Assembly (NCBI RefSeq): GCF_000239815.1
Contig: NZ_CAFK01000315.1
Coordinates: forward strand, 23,798 to 87,797
DNA length: 64,000 nucleotides
Source: Bradyrhizobium sp. STM 3843
Lineage (GTDB): Bacteria > Pseudomonadota > Alphaproteobacteria > Rhizobiales > Xanthobacteraceae
Reading direction: 5' to 3'
Positions 1 through 8,790 of this stretch are shown here, piece by piece. The translations under genes were made by a program, and so were the position numbers. Positions within the stretch are counted from its first letter, which is position 1. Each line of letters begins with the position of its first letter. A model generated the notes under the pieces. It was not told the origin of the DNA. It saw nothing but the letters and a program-made list of their open reading frames with translations, and ran no database searches.

Positions 1-935
1 GTGATCTGCTGGCCGAACAAGCTCCCGATCAGCTCGACCGCGACCCGCGCGGTCTTGCCGCGCTCGTCGAGAAACGGGTTGAGCTCGACGATATCGACTG
101 ATCTTACCAGGCCCGAGTCATGAAGCATCTCCATCACCAGATGCGCCTCGCGATAGGTGGCTCCGCCTGGCACCGTGGTCCCCACCCCGGGCGCGACCTC
201 GGGATCGAGAAAATCGACGTCGAAACTGACGTGCAAAACTCCATTCCGCGCGCGAACTCGCTCGATGACGCGCCTCATGAGCACGCCGACTCCAAATTCG
301 TCGATCGCCCGCATGTCGGCGATCCTGACACTCCGAGAACGCAGCAACTCCTTTTCCAACCGGTCGATGGAACGCGTGCCGAACAGCTCCAATTGCTCAG
401 GCGTAAGACATGCGCGCGGGTCGTCGCCGAGCAGGCCATCGAGCCCCGGCTCGCCACACAGAAAAGCGGCCGACATGCCGTGCATGTTGGCCGTGATTGT
501 CGTCGCCGGCGTGTTGTAGTCGGCATGGGCATCCAGCCATAAGACGAACAGCTCGCGCCCGACGTCCTGCCAATGGCGCGCGACGCCGGTTACAGATCCC
601 ATCGACAATGAATGGTCGCCGCCCAGAAACACCGGAATCGCGCCGGTTTGCGCAAGCTCATAGCCGCGGTGCGCCAAGACCCGTGACCAGCGCTGGATCT
701 CGCGATAGTACTTGGCGTTTGGCGGGGGCGTGTCGCTGGCATCAGCGATATCGGCGATGCCGAGATCGCCATAGTCGGTGACCTGGAGGCCGAGGCTTTC
801 GAGCAGGGTGACCAGGCCGGCGGTGCGCAGCGCGGCCGGCCCCATCAGGGTGCCGCGAACCGACGCGCCGAGATCGATCGGCGCGCCAAGCACGGCGATG
901 CGATGGGGCGAGCCCGTGTTGTTTGCATTGACCAC
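1..935 (-). CDS. rocF: arginase (3' end beyond window)
   Basis: Ureohydrolase of the arginase family, which hydrolyses L-arginine to ornithine and urea using a di-manganese centre. The reverse strand encodes the family motifs in order: GGDHS near residue 107, DAHADYNT near 130, and SFDVDFLDP near 230. These carry the His and Asp metal ligands. Translation is read from a GTG at 935 because GGAGGG lies about 7 bases upstream and similarity begins just after it (HRIAVLGAPIDLG). About 311 residues are present and the C-terminus runs past the window edge, so length cannot be checked. Agmatinase is less likely because the N-terminal LGAPIDLGASVRGT pattern is arginase-like. No arginine-linked gene adjoins it in view. 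Confidence 0.9.
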   Translation of the reverse strand, partial: MVNANNTGSPHRIAVLGAPIDLGASVRGTLMGPAALRTAGLVTLLESLGLQVTDYGDLGIADIADASDTPPPNAKYYREIQRWSRVLAHRGYELAQTGAIPVFLGGDHSLSMGSVTGVARHWQDVGRELFVLWLDAHADYNTPATTITANMHGMSAAFLCGEPGLDGLLGDDPRACLTPEQLELFGTRSIDRLEKELLRSRSVRIADMRAIDEFGVGVLMRRVIERVRARNGVLHVSFDVDFLDPEVAPGVGTTVPGGATYREAHLVMEMLHDSGLVRSVDIVELNPFLDERGKTARVAVELIGSLFGQQI

Positions 936-1145
936 CGCGCGACCCTCCGTCCGGTGCAATGAGCATATCGAGGCTCATCGAGATTCGTTCGCTCTACCAG
1001 CCCGATAATCACGGATTTATTCTGGCCTGCAGCTTTGGTGGAACCAAAATCGAGCGTAGGCATTTTCCCGTCGCCGCCATCGATCTGAGCGGCTCGCTGA
1101 CCGATGGCGCGGGCATAAGCTCAAGAGGCAAAGAAAGCATATCAC

Positions 1146-1406
1146 GTGAGCACCGAACCATTCGAACCCAATCCGCAGCCGGGCGTAGCCGAGCGCGCGC
1201 TCGACACCGCGACCGACATGTCCCGCTCACTCGGCGAAATGGTCGGAACTTTGCGGGCAGCCGTCGACCGCCTCAGCCAGACCGTGGCAGAGGCGCGGCG
1301 GCCGGGGACTGCGCTCTCGACGGTCAGCGCCATTACGCGCGAAGCCCCATTGGCAAGCCTGTTCGTCGCCTTCCTGTTCGGCATTGCCGTGGCGCGACGG
1401 CGCTGA
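1146..1406 (+). CDS. small protein with C-terminal membrane segment
   Basis: 86-residue protein of unknown function. The N-terminal two thirds is hydrophilic and probably helical (SRSLGEMVGTLRAAVDRLSQTVAEA reads as heptad-like, quoted here only in part: MVGTLRAAVDRLSQ). A hydrophobic stretch near residues 68-82 ends in ARRR, like a tail anchor with positive-inside residues. This layout resembles DUF883/ElaB-type ribosome- or membrane-associated proteins, but I cannot assign it to that family. The GTG start at 1146 follows purine-rich AAGAGGCAAAGAAAG. It stands alone, convergent with opgC. Confidence 0.55.
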   Translation: MSTEPFEPNPQPGVAERALDTATDMSRSLGEMVGTLRAAVDRLSQTVAEARRPGTALSTVSAITREAPLASLFVAFLFGIAVARRR

Positions 1407-1421
1407 CGTCGTCTGGCCTCA

Positions 1422-2573
1422 TCAGAAAAGTTTCGGTCCGCGGCGGTCGAGCTGCGATTCCCGCGTCAGCAGCGTCGCCGCAAGGATCATCAGCGCAATA
1501 CCGCCGAAGCTGACCGCGACCTGCATCGCGAAGCTGCCGGAGACTTCGGCCAACGCCACCTGCGCAAGAAACGCCAAGAGCACGCCGAAGCAATACATCG
1601 ACAGCGAATTCTCCCCGCAGCGGATCATCGCCGTCGTCAAGGGTGTGATCGCGCCGTGCCATACCGGCGGCGCCAGCCTCGAAACGACAAGAACCAGCGA
1701 CAGGAAGTGCAACAGGCGGACCGGCGCCAGATGGCTCTTGTAGATCGGGTAGATCAGATTCGTGATAGCTGAGGGGACAAGGCCTTCCAGGCTTTCGAAT
1801 TGCCAGCTCAGCGCGACGATAAGACTGAACAGGAGGCAGGCGAACGCGAGCGACAGCAATAGCCGCGACTGCAGCATCGGACGCAGGCGCGGGACACCTT
1901 CAAAGGCAAACCAGCCGCCGATCACGAATAGGAATTGCCAGGCGAACGGATTGAAATAGAGTTCTCCGCTCGGCCACGCCGGCACGTGCCAATCGAACAG
2001 CTGCACCATCATGTAGACGAGGAACGACAACAACAGCGTTATCGTCGCGCTCTTCGTCATCAGCCAGAGCAAAAAGGGAAAGCTCATGTGCAGCAGCGCG
2101 AAGGTCAAGAGAATGTCGGTATTGACGGGTGCAAACTGCAGCGTGGCGATATGGATGATCGTCGGACCAGGCTCGCGGAAGAAAAAGCCGGTATTGGTCT
2201 CGTCGAGATAGCGCGTCCCTCCCCCGACCACCCAGACCAGCGCGAAATAGGCGATCAGCAGCACCAGAAAGGCCGCGTAGATCTCCCAGGCCCGGCGCAG
2301 CGCACGGATCACGGTGGTGGCCCATCCATGCTCCCGCAGAGCGCCGCCGTAGGCGAGCATACAGGTGTAACCCGAAACGAAAACGAAGACCTCGGACGTA
2401 TCGCTGAAGCCGTAGTTGCGCAGGGTCAGCCAGGACAGGGAATTATCCGGGACATGGTCGATGAAAATGAACCACAGTGCCAGTCCGCGGCAGGCATCGA
2501 GCCGCAGATCACGGCGGTCTTTGCTGGCACTGATGGCAGGCGCATGAGTCCCGACAAGAAGACCGGCCACCAT
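1422..2573 (-). CDS. opgC: OpgC-family glucan succinyltransferase/acyltransferase
   Basis: Integral inner-membrane protein of the OpgC family. OpgC proteins transfer succinyl groups to osmoregulated periplasmic glucans, and in rhizobia to cyclic glucans. The N-terminal signature is clear: LRLDACRGLALWFIFIDHVP followed by SEVFVFVSGYT. About ten hydrophobic segments span the remaining ~383 residues. The ATG at 2573 is preferred over the upstream TTG at 2585 because GGGGAG precedes it by four bases. The protein ends with charged residues (QLDRRGPKLF). It lies alone between small genes, so the substrate is inferred from family membership only. Confidence 0.85.
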   Translation of the reverse strand: MVAGLLVGTHAPAISASKDRRDLRLDACRGLALWFIFIDHVPDNSLSWLTLRNYGFSDTSEVFVFVSGYTCMLAYGGALREHGWATTVIRALRRAWEIYAAFLVLLIAYFALVWVVGGGTRYLDETNTGFFFREPGPTIIHIATLQFAPVNTDILLTFALLHMSFPFLLWLMTKSATITLLLSFLVYMMVQLFDWHVPAWPSGELYFNPFAWQFLFVIGGWFAFEGVPRLRPMLQSRLLLSLAFACLLFSLIVALSWQFESLEGLVPSAITNLIYPIYKSHLAPVRLLHFLSLVLVVSRLAPPVWHGAITPLTTAMIRCGENSLSMYCFGVLLAFLAQVALAEVSGSFAMQVAVSFGGIALMILAATLLTRESQLDRRGPKLF

Positions 2574-2828
2574 CGCACTCCCCAAACCTCAAGTCCGCTG
2601 CACTGGCATTCTGCAGGATCTGCGAGCGTCTGCACGCGCTGCCTTCAAAAGCGTCCGACCATTTTGCACCAGCTCTCGTGCCGGAATAGCCATGCCGCAC
2701 CGGGAACAAACAGAGCACGTCACCGCAGGGGCGCCACATCCGGCGCTTGTTCCCGCTCCGTATTTGCCCGGATTGATTGCGTGCCTCCAAGCAGCTGATT
2801 TGATCCAGACGATCGAAAGGAGTTTGTC

Positions 2829-3053
2829 GTGGTCCATCGCGGGGTCGAATACACGGTCGTTGCGACGTCGGAACCAGACATTTGGGAATGGCGCTACGAG
2901 CTCGACGGCCAGGTCAAAACCGGTCGAACGCAGACGAGGCTCGCAGCGCTCGCCGCACGCCGGGTGCAGTCCAAGATCGACGCCGCGCTGCGCGCTGGAC
3001 GGGTAAGCTCGAACCACGATCGCTCCGACAGTCTATCCCAGCCTTCGCCCTGA
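2829..3053 (+). CDS. small hypothetical protein
   Basis: 74-residue hydrophilic protein, no recognised domain. It starts at GTG 2829 with a strong AAAGGAG at 2816-2822. The N-terminal half (VVATSEPDIWEWRYELDG) looks like a short beta-rich segment, followed by a basic helix ending in KIDAALRAGR. Small proteins of this look are common in Bradyrhizobiaceae. The good ribosome site and coding-like composition are the main support. Function unknown. Confidence 0.55.
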   Translation: MVHRGVEYTVVATSEPDIWEWRYELDGQVKTGRTQTRLAALAARRVQSKIDAALRAGRVSSNHDRSDSLSQPSP

Positions 3054-3479
3054 CCGGGCCTATTCTCGGCGTCCGGGCGCAACGCACCTCGCAAAGCCAG
3101 CACGCTGGCCGGCTGTTCTCGTTGAGACAGATCAAGGTCTGCCCTCCGCGACGTGTCATGATTTCGATTGAAGATCATGTGCCTACCCGGGCGCGAACGT
3201 TGCGCCCGCGGAATTGGCAAGGTGCCCTTGAAGCAGCGGAGAACCGTTGATGTCACACGCGGCCGGCCAGCTGAATTCGGCACCGAACGGGCAGCCGTTG
3301 CTCCGACGCCTTTGGTCGCTGTTGCGATCGGCCATAGCGCGGATTGATCTGTCGCATTTTCCACGGTCCTGCTGTAGCTGATGCGTAGCTCGTATCAGTA
3401 TCTCCGCCGCGCTCCGGCCGGACATTCGCAACACCTGCCCTAACTATGTCGCCTCCGGCGCGCTTGTCGAACATCCCCC
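3054..3479. other. intergenic region without a supported gene
   Basis: About 425 bases. Open frames on both strands lack convincing ribosome sites and read as arginine/serine-rich shadow translation. A short GGGCGC/GCGCCC inverted repeat lies at 3189-3207 without a T-run, so I do not call it a terminator. Presumably holds the promoter of the downstream cytochrome gene. Confidence 0.5.
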
Positions 3480-3533
3480 TTGTTGCGAGCTGCGCGCCCC
3501 CGCGGGCTTCAAGCACACACAACCGATAGGATT

Positions 3534-3860
3534 ATGCAGATGCCAGCCTTCCTGAGAACGATCCCGATCGTCGCCCTGACTGCCGTGGCACTCGGGCCGC
3601 TTCCGGGCTACGCCGCCGACGCCGACCACGGGGCCGATTTGGCCAGGCGTTGGTGCGCTTCCTGCCACCTGGTCGAAGGAACTCAGAAGCAGGCGAGCGC
3701 CGACGTGCCGACATTTGCTCAGATCGCACAGCGGCCGGACTTTACAGCCGAGAAGGTCGCGTTCTTCCTGCTCGACCCGCACCCCAAGATGCCGAACTTC
3801 CCGTTGAGCCGGCTCGAAGCGGCCGACATCGCGGCCTATATCGGCACGCTTCGCAAATAA
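3534..3860 (+). CDS. small periplasmic class I cytochrome c
   Basis: Exported mono-haem c-type cytochrome of 108 residues. An N-terminal signal peptide (FLRTIPIVALTAVALGPLPGYAADA) is cut near residue 28; only the key part is quoted: VALTAVALGPLPGYA. The haem site CASCH is at residues 41-45, and a likely axial Met lies in PKMPNFPLS. The C-terminal helix IAAYIGTLRK is typical of the fold. I start at ATG 3534, which follows TAGGATT, although ATG 3540 is equally possible. It acts as a small electron carrier in the periplasm. No oxidase or dehydrogenase gene adjoins it, so its partner is unknown. Confidence 0.85.
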   Translation: MQMPAFLRTIPIVALTAVALGPLPGYAADADHGADLARRWCASCHLVEGTQKQASADVPTFAQIAQRPDFTAEKVAFFLLDPHPKMPNFPLSRLEAADIAAYIGTLRK

Positions 3861-3941
3861 GCGCTGGCGGCCGCGCGCGCCGCGCCGGCCGCTTCCGAGC
3901 TGCTTCGCCGCGTGCGCGCCCGCGTTCTTTGACACCGAGCC

Positions 3942-4295
3942 TTAGGATTGCTTTTCGGTCGCCTTGGTTGCGGCAGACATCATGCCGGCCGTGATCGTCC
4001 GCATGTGTTCGCCGGCGTTGGTGAACTGGCTGCGGAGAAATTCCGACTGGATCCGCATCGCCTCTTCCAGCTCGGTCGCGTGCACCAGTTTGCGCGCGTG
4101 CTCGAAGGCAGCTCTCATATTCTGCTCGGTGAGCGAGAGGGCTTGCCGAGACATGTCTGCAGCCGGGCCCGGCACCGTCGCGATCGATTTGCCGGCTGCG
4201 TCAAAGAACATTTGGAAGGCCTTCTCAGCCTGCTCGATCGTCTTCTCCGCAAGGTCCCGCAGTTCCGTGGGTACTTCCAATTTCGGTTGGTTCAT
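3942..4295 (-). CDS. phasin family protein
   Basis: 117-residue helical, Glu/Ala/Lys-rich protein of the phasin_2 family, which coats polyhydroxyalkanoate granules. Typical signs are LAEKTIEQAEKAFQMFFDAA near residue 15, Leu/Ala heptads throughout, no Cys, and the C-terminal ATKATEKQS tail. The ATG at 4295 has GGAGGAGGACAG just upstream; longer in-frame starts lack a ribosome site. It is a stand-alone gene facing leftward, with no PHA synthase in the window, so granule association is inferred from family. Confidence 0.85.
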   Translation of the reverse strand: MNQPKLEVPTELRDLAEKTIEQAEKAFQMFFDAAGKSIATVPGPAADMSRQALSLTEQNMRAAFEHARKLVHATELEEAMRIQSEFLRSQFTNAGEHMRTITAGMMSAATKATEKQS

Positions 4296-4389
4296 AGTCG
4301 CTGTCCTCCTCCAAGGAGATCCAATCAGCATATCTACCCCGGATCCAGGGCTCCGTTCCGAAAATCGCATCATGCCGCGGTGCACTCCG

Positions 4390-5406
4390 TCAGCCGGAAA
4401 AGCGCCTGCGGTACTCCGACGGCGAAACGCCGAGATGGCGCAGAAAGGCCCTGCGCATGCGCTCGTCATCACCGAAGCCCGCACGCTTGGCCACCTCGAC
4501 CACGTTGCCGACTTGGCGGCTTTCGAGCAGCAATCGCGCCGTTTCGACCCTGAGCGCCTCCACGCCGCTGGCGGGCGTCATCCCGGTACGGCTGACATAG
4601 GTCCGGGCGAAGGTTCGCGGCGTCATCCCCGCTTTTGCGGCGAGGGTTTCCACGCGCAGATCGCTGGCGATATTTTCGATGATCCAGGCATGGAGCGCGC
4701 TAAAGCGGCCCTCCACGTCGGAGGCTTGCGCCGCCAACACCGTCGAGAACTGGCTCTGTCCTCCCGGGCGCTTCAGGAACACGACCAGCCGCCGCGCGAT
4801 ATCCAGCGCGATCGTGTGGCCAAAATCCTCCTCGATCATCGCCAGTGCTAGATCGATCCCTGCACTGACCCCGGCCGATGACCACACCCGACCATCCTGG
4901 ACGAAAATCGCGTCGGGTTCGACCTTGACCTCAGGGAAGCTGTCCTGAAGGCGAGGACAATAGCGCCAATGGGTCGCGGCCCGCTTGCCGTCCAAGGCGC
5001 CGGCCCAGGCCAGGGCGAAGGCACCCAGGCAGACCGATGCGATCCGGCGCGCCCTCGGCAACGTGCGCGCGATCCAGGGCATGACGACCTCGTCCTGCCG
5101 CAACTTCCAGATCCCCGGCCCGCCCGGGATCAGCAATGTATCGACCTGGTGCGGCTTCACGCTCGCGATCGGCATCGTGTCGATCATCAAGCCGACATCG
5201 GTCGGCACCAGCCCTCCCGATTTTGAGACGTATGTCAGCGTGTAATTCGGACTCGGCAGTTCGATCTCGCTGAGCTCGGCAAAGACCTGCGCCGGCCCCG
5301 ATATGTCGAGCAGCGTGACGCCGGGGAAAGCGACAACCGCCACGCGCCTCATCGGGAGCTTCTGACGCGGCGACGACCGCCGGGATTTGGCAGAATTCGA
5401 GGGCAT
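4390..5406 (-). CDS. GlxA-family (DJ-1/PfpI + AraC) transcriptional regulator
   Basis: 338 residues in two domains. Residues ~20-190 form a DJ-1/PfpI-like amidotransferase fold (RRVAVVAFPGVTLLDISGPA; nucleophile-elbow-like ASVCLGAFAL). Residues ~230-335 form an AraC helix-turn-helix pair (AGMTPRTFARTY, VVEVAKRAGFGDDERMRRAF, ending GVSPSEYRRRFSG). Characterised members (ArgR, CdhR, GbdR) sense amino-acid or quaternary-amine signals. ATG 5406 has AAAGGACA upstream. It is divergent from the acetyltransferase-MFS-YqcI-cupin operon across only 65 bases, so it probably controls that operon. The effector is unknown. Confidence 0.88.
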   Translation of the reverse strand: MPSNSAKSRRSSPRQKLPMRRVAVVAFPGVTLLDISGPAQVFAELSEIELPSPNYTLTYVSKSGGLVPTDVGLMIDTMPIASVKPHQVDTLLIPGGPGIWKLRQDEVVMPWIARTLPRARRIASVCLGAFALAWAGALDGKRAATHWRYCPRLQDSFPEVKVEPDAIFVQDGRVWSSAGVSAGIDLALAMIEEDFGHTIALDIARRLVVFLKRPGGQSQFSTVLAAQASDVEGRFSALHAWIIENIASDLRVETLAAKAGMTPRTFARTYVSRTGMTPASGVEALRVETARLLLESRQVGNVVEVAKRAGFGDDERMRRAFLRHLGVSPSEYRRRFSG

Positions 5407-5471
5407 ATTGTCCTTTAAGCCATCAGACCGCGGCCTGTATAGCTCGACGTGAGAGAGCTGGAGTTTCAGCC

Positions 5472-6185
5472 ATGTCACGCAAACTGGACGGCCGATACCA
5501 GACGATCGCCTCCCCGTGGGACGATTACGCGGTCTACAGCTTTGCAAATGCCTCCGAGGTCGATCTCGCTGATCAGCAGCCGCTGATGGATGCGATGAAT
5601 GCGATCATTGCCGTTAACTGGAAGGCAACCGAGCCGCATTGGACCGCAGCATCCTCGCCGTTCGACGGCAAATTCGGTCTCATTCTGGTCTACGGTCAGC
5701 CGGGGCTGGTGGCATTTTCGGTCTATCGCACGATGTGCATCGCGAACCGCTTGGCCATCTACCGCAGTGGCACGGAAGTGCTTCCACAGCACCAGGGGCG
5801 CGGCCTGTATGGTTTCTTCACGTCGCAGATCCTGAGGAGCGCGGACGCCGCCGCGAGCGGCGAGGCTGGAATCCTCTATGGATGGCGCACGCGCAATCCG
5901 ATCGTCTGGGCAGCCAACGCCAAGATCTGCGAAAAGGTCGCCCCCTCGCTGCTCGGCGATGCCCCAGACCCGGAGTTGCAGGCCGCCTGCATCGAAATGT
6001 GCGCCGCGCTCTACCCGGGTAAGCCGCTCGAGGTTCCCGGCATGATCATGCGCGGCGCCTACGGCCACATCAAGCATCATCGCCAGGACTATCACGGCAC
6101 GGCATCGCTGATCGATGCGGCGATGACGCGCATGATTCCAAACTCCGCAGACGCGCTGTTTTCCGTCGGCTACGCGAGGGTGTGA
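5472..6185 (+). CDS. GNAT-like acyltransferase, first gene of the YqcI/cupin operon
   Basis: 237-residue cytosolic protein. The segment EVLPQHQGRGLYGFFTSQIL (residues ~103-122) matches the acetyl-CoA pyrophosphate-binding Q/RxxGxG/A motif of GNAT enzymes, and flanking strands (FGLILVYGQPGLVAFSVYR) fit the fold. An enzyme acylating an amine of a small substrate is likely; the substrate is unknown. The start ATG 5472 follows GCTGGAG. Its stop overlaps the MFS start (TGATG), giving translational coupling. Homologues I can recall are only loosely related, so the GNAT assignment rests mainly on the motif. Confidence 0.7.
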   Translation: MSRKLDGRYQTIASPWDDYAVYSFANASEVDLADQQPLMDAMNAIIAVNWKATEPHWTAASSPFDGKFGLILVYGQPGLVAFSVYRTMCIANRLAIYRSGTEVLPQHQGRGLYGFFTSQILRSADAAASGEAGILYGWRTRNPIVWAANAKICEKVAPSLLGDAPDPELQAACIEMCAALYPGKPLEVPGMIMRGAYGHIKHHRQDYHGTASLIDAAMTRMIPNSADALFSVGYARV

Positions 6186-7477
6186 TGGCACTGTCAGGAC
6201 AGCAAGCGGTTCTCGCGCCTTCCCTCCGGATTGTCGACCGCGCCTACTTTGCCTGGGCGACCGTCGCGATCGCCTATGCGATCGCGTTTCTCCAGCGGGT
6301 GTCACCGCAGACGGTCGGCCTGAGCTTCATGCACGACTTCGGCACCGACGCCTCCGGCGTTGCGCTGCTCGCCTCCAGTTACTTCTGGGGCTACACCTTG
6401 ATGCAAATTCCGGCAGGCCTCCTGGTCGACCGTTACGGCGTCAAGCGGGTTGTGCTCTGCAGCATGGCGGCCTCCGCGCTCGGCAGCGCGGCTTTCGCCT
6501 TGTCACCAACCCTCCTTGACGTCTTCATGGCGCGATTGATCGTGGCCTGCGGCGATGCGCTCGTCTTCACGGCGCTGCTCAAATTGGTGGCGCAGAGCTT
6601 TGCCGACGAGCGCTTCGGGGTGATGTCCGGCATTTCTCAGGTGTCCGGCTACGTCGGTGGTGCAATCGCAACGGCGCCGCTCGCCTCCGCGGTCAGCGGT
6701 TTCGGGTGGCGCGCCTGTTTCATCGTCATTGCCTGCATTGGCGCCGCCAACCTGGCCTGCGCGTCGGTGGCGCTGAAACCGGCCGCTGCGACGCACACCA
6801 ACAAGACGTTCAAAAGCGTATTGCTCGCGAGTTGGCGCGCACTCGGCGCAAGTGCCAATTGGGGTTGCGCGATGGCCTTCGCGTCGCATTTCGCCGTGGT
6901 CACCACCCTGTCCGGCGTTTGGGGCATCCCCATGGTCGCGCACTACTTCAACATTTCTCCTTCGGCGGCAGGGGCACCGCTGCTTGCCTTCATGGTCGGG
7001 AATGCGCTCGGCTCGATCTTTCTCGGTCATGCCGCGGACAGGACCACGTCGCTGGACGGTTCGCTGATCTGGATTTGCGTGTTGCGGATGCTGCTGATCG
7101 CGATGCTTCTGCCTGCGCTCGCTCACACATTCGGCCTCGTCTACGTCGGAACCGTGTTTGCGGTCCTCGGTCTGGTTGCCGGTGGCACCGTTCCGCTGGT
7201 CCTGAAATGCACGAAGCATCTCTACACAGCGGAGCTGATCGGGGTCGGCGCTTCCGTCAATACGACCTCCGCGGGCATCTTCGCCGGTCTCGCCCAGCCG
7301 GTGATCGCGCTGGCGATGGTCACCGCGAGCGGCCTCGGCGCGACATCGATCCATACGACTCGTCCGGCGGCAAACGACGCCGGCTACCTCGCGCTCATCG
7401 GAATCCTGCTCTTGATGTCCCTGCCGGGCATCGTGGGACCGCTGCTGATCCGACGCAAACTGATACTTCGTGCGTAG
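6185..7477 (+). CDS. MFS transporter
   Basis: About 430 residues with twelve predicted membrane helices, major facilitator superfamily. The loop 2-3 signature is visible (GLLVDRYGVKR, residues ~79-89), and the second-half counterpart is LGHAADRTTSLDG. It acts in the inner membrane as a proton-driven carrier. ATG 6185 overlaps the upstream stop; the GTG at 6182 is an alternative. Its position between an acetyltransferase-like gene and YqcI/cupin genes suggests import of the precursor or export of the product. Direction cannot be told from the sequence. Confidence 0.88.
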   Translation: MALSGQQAVLAPSLRIVDRAYFAWATVAIAYAIAFLQRVSPQTVGLSFMHDFGTDASGVALLASSYFWGYTLMQIPAGLLVDRYGVKRVVLCSMAASALGSAAFALSPTLLDVFMARLIVACGDALVFTALLKLVAQSFADERFGVMSGISQVSGYVGGAIATAPLASAVSGFGWRACFIVIACIGAANLACASVALKPAAATHTNKTFKSVLLASWRALGASANWGCAMAFASHFAVVTTLSGVWGIPMVAHYFNISPSAAGAPLLAFMVGNALGSIFLGHAADRTTSLDGSLIWICVLRMLLIAMLLPALAHTFGLVYVGTVFAVLGLVAGGTVPLVLKCTKHLYTAELIGVGASVNTTSAGIFAGLAQPVIALAMVTASGLGATSIHTTRPAANDAGYLALIGILLLMSLPGIVGPLLIRRKLILRA

Positions 7478-7497
7478 TTAGAAAAGAGAGGGTCCGA

Positions 7498-8253
7498 ATG
7501 TCGCGCTTGTACTTGAGTAAAGGCGAGGTCCGCTCCAACTACCAGGTTAGCAGCTGGCAGAGCGTATTGTTTTCTGAGTTTGAAGCGCAAATGAGCAGCG
7601 AAGCGCGCCCATTTCCCTGCGTGTTCGGCGTCGCCGGGTATCGCCAGGATCAGCTCCGCTACCTGTTTCTCGATCCGTTCGAGGTCGACGTCCTGGGCGA
7701 ACAGCTCGCGCTGTTCGTCTCCGAATGCCGCTCGCACGGCCCGAACACGTCGCTCGTGCTGTTCACGCGGCCGCGGCCTGTTCAAACCATGGACGCCTAC
7801 TATCGGAAGTTCTGGCTCACGCTGGATCAGCTTGCCCGCATCGACAAAAGCCCGTGGCCAGCTGAGATCCCGGACATGGTCGACAATCCGATGTGGGAGT
7901 TCTCATTCGCCGGCGAGCCGATCTTCGTCGTGTGCAGCACGCCGGCTCATGTGATGCGGCAGAGCCGGCGCTCCAGCGCGTTCATGATGACATTCCAGCC
8001 GCGCTGGGTGTTCGACAAGATTCTCGGAACTGAGAAAGCCGCCGGCGCGGCTTTTGGCGAGGTCCGCAAACGGCTGGTGCCGTTCGATACGACGAGCCCG
8101 TCCCCTCTGCTCGGTCGTTACGGCCATCCGGAGGGGCGGGAATACAAGCAGTACTTCCTCTACGACGACAATCAGGCGCCGCCCACCTGTCCCTTTCACA
8201 AACTTGCCCAGACCAAGACTTCAACCATCGACGATACGGAGCAAGCGGCATGA
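7498..8253 (+). CDS. YqcI/YcgG family protein (GntA-like haem-dependent N-hydroxylase family)
   Basis: 251 residues. The family pattern is clear: FPCVFGVAGY near residue 39, AFMMTFQPRWVFD near 162, then FDTTSPSPLLGRYG near 200 and a C-terminal CPFHK. PF08892 was long uncharacterised. Members such as GntA (guanitoxin) and AglA (argolaphos) are reported haem-dependent hydroxylases of guanidino/amino nitrogen; this is recalled knowledge. A role in N-hydroxylating an amine is therefore plausible but inferred. ATG 7498 has AGAGAGG upstream. The stop overlaps the cupin start by four bases. Confidence 0.82.
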   Translation: MSRLYLSKGEVRSNYQVSSWQSVLFSEFEAQMSSEARPFPCVFGVAGYRQDQLRYLFLDPFEVDVLGEQLALFVSECRSHGPNTSLVLFTRPRPVQTMDAYYRKFWLTLDQLARIDKSPWPAEIPDMVDNPMWEFSFAGEPIFVVCSTPAHVMRQSRRSSAFMMTFQPRWVFDKILGTEKAAGAAFGEVRKRLVPFDTTSPSPLLGRYGHPEGREYKQYFLYDDNQAPPTCPFHKLAQTKTSTIDDTEQAA

Positions 8254-8570
8254 CCCAGATCATCGCAGGAACGAAGACGAATTTCTCGATCGACCCCGAC
8301 ATCCTGGCGCTGCTTCCGGAACAAGGCTGCATCGAGCTGCAGCACGACGCCGCAGGCAAAGTCCATGCGTTTCACACCCACCCGGTCGACGAGATTCTCA
8401 TCGTGATCAGCGGCAGGCTGAATTTCAAATGGGAGGGAGGAGAGCGCGTGTGCAATCCCGGCGACAAGATATTGCTACCAGCCGGGACGCTTCATGAATC
8501 AGAGGCTTTGGAGGATGCGATCTACGCGATCGCGACACGTCCGCCGGCAAGTCTCGCTACCGGAAACTGA
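8250..8570 (+). CDS. small cupin-domain protein
   Basis: 106-residue single-domain cupin. The metal-binding motif is HTHPVDEILIVISGRL (residues ~42-57, two His and a Glu), with the second motif PGDKILLPAGTLHE near 72-85 providing the third His. Cupins of this size act as metal-dependent oxygenases, isomerases, or in hydrazine-type N-N bond formation. Four-base overlap with the YqcI gene indicates a shared operon and probably a shared pathway. Substrate unknown. Confidence 0.85.
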   Translation: MTQIIAGTKTNFSIDPDILALLPEQGCIELQHDAAGKVHAFHTHPVDEILIVISGRLNFKWEGGERVCNPGDKILLPAGTLHESEALEDAIYAIATRPPASLATGN

Positions 8571-8576
8571 TCACCG

Positions 8577-8765
8577 TCAGGACAGGTGACGGTCGGACTC
8601 GGGCGACGGATCCGTCGAGAGACGCTCGACCATTTCGATGACCTCGAACCGCTGGCTGGGTGCCAGCTTCAGGAACGCTTTCAACAGCCGAAGGCTTTCC
8701 ACCGCTTCGCTCGATGGAGCTCCGAGCTTTTTGTGCAGCTCCGCGATGATTGTGGGATTTTTCAT
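8577..8765 (-). CDS. small hypothetical protein
   Basis: 62-residue hydrophilic, helix-rich protein starting at ATG 8765 after AAAGGTGCGAG. Contains LRLLKAFLKLAPSQRFEVIEMVERL, of which the middle (LKLAPSQRFEVIEM) is the most regular amphipathic part. Similar tiny proteins occur in Bradyrhizobium, but I assign no function. It converges with the cupin gene with only six bases between stops. Confidence 0.6.
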   Translation of the reverse strand: MKNPTIIAELHKKLGAPSSEAVESLRLLKAFLKLAPSQRFEVIEMVERLSTDPSPESDRHLS

Positions 8766-8790
8766 CTCGCACCTTTGACAGGGAACGGTA

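Noticed and set aside
2692..3006. Plus-strand frame of 104 codons
   Set aside because: Low-quality start and overlaps the better-supported 2829 gene.
3189..3207. GGGCGC/GCGCCC hairpin
   Set aside because: Short GC repeat expected by chance in this composition, no T-run.
6503..7354. 283-codon minus-strand frame within the MFS gene
   Set aside because: Shadow; the plus strand carries twelve membrane helices.
1..8570. Joining arginase with the YqcI/cupin operon as one pathway
   Set aside because: They are 3.5 kb apart with unrelated genes between; only a weak thematic link.
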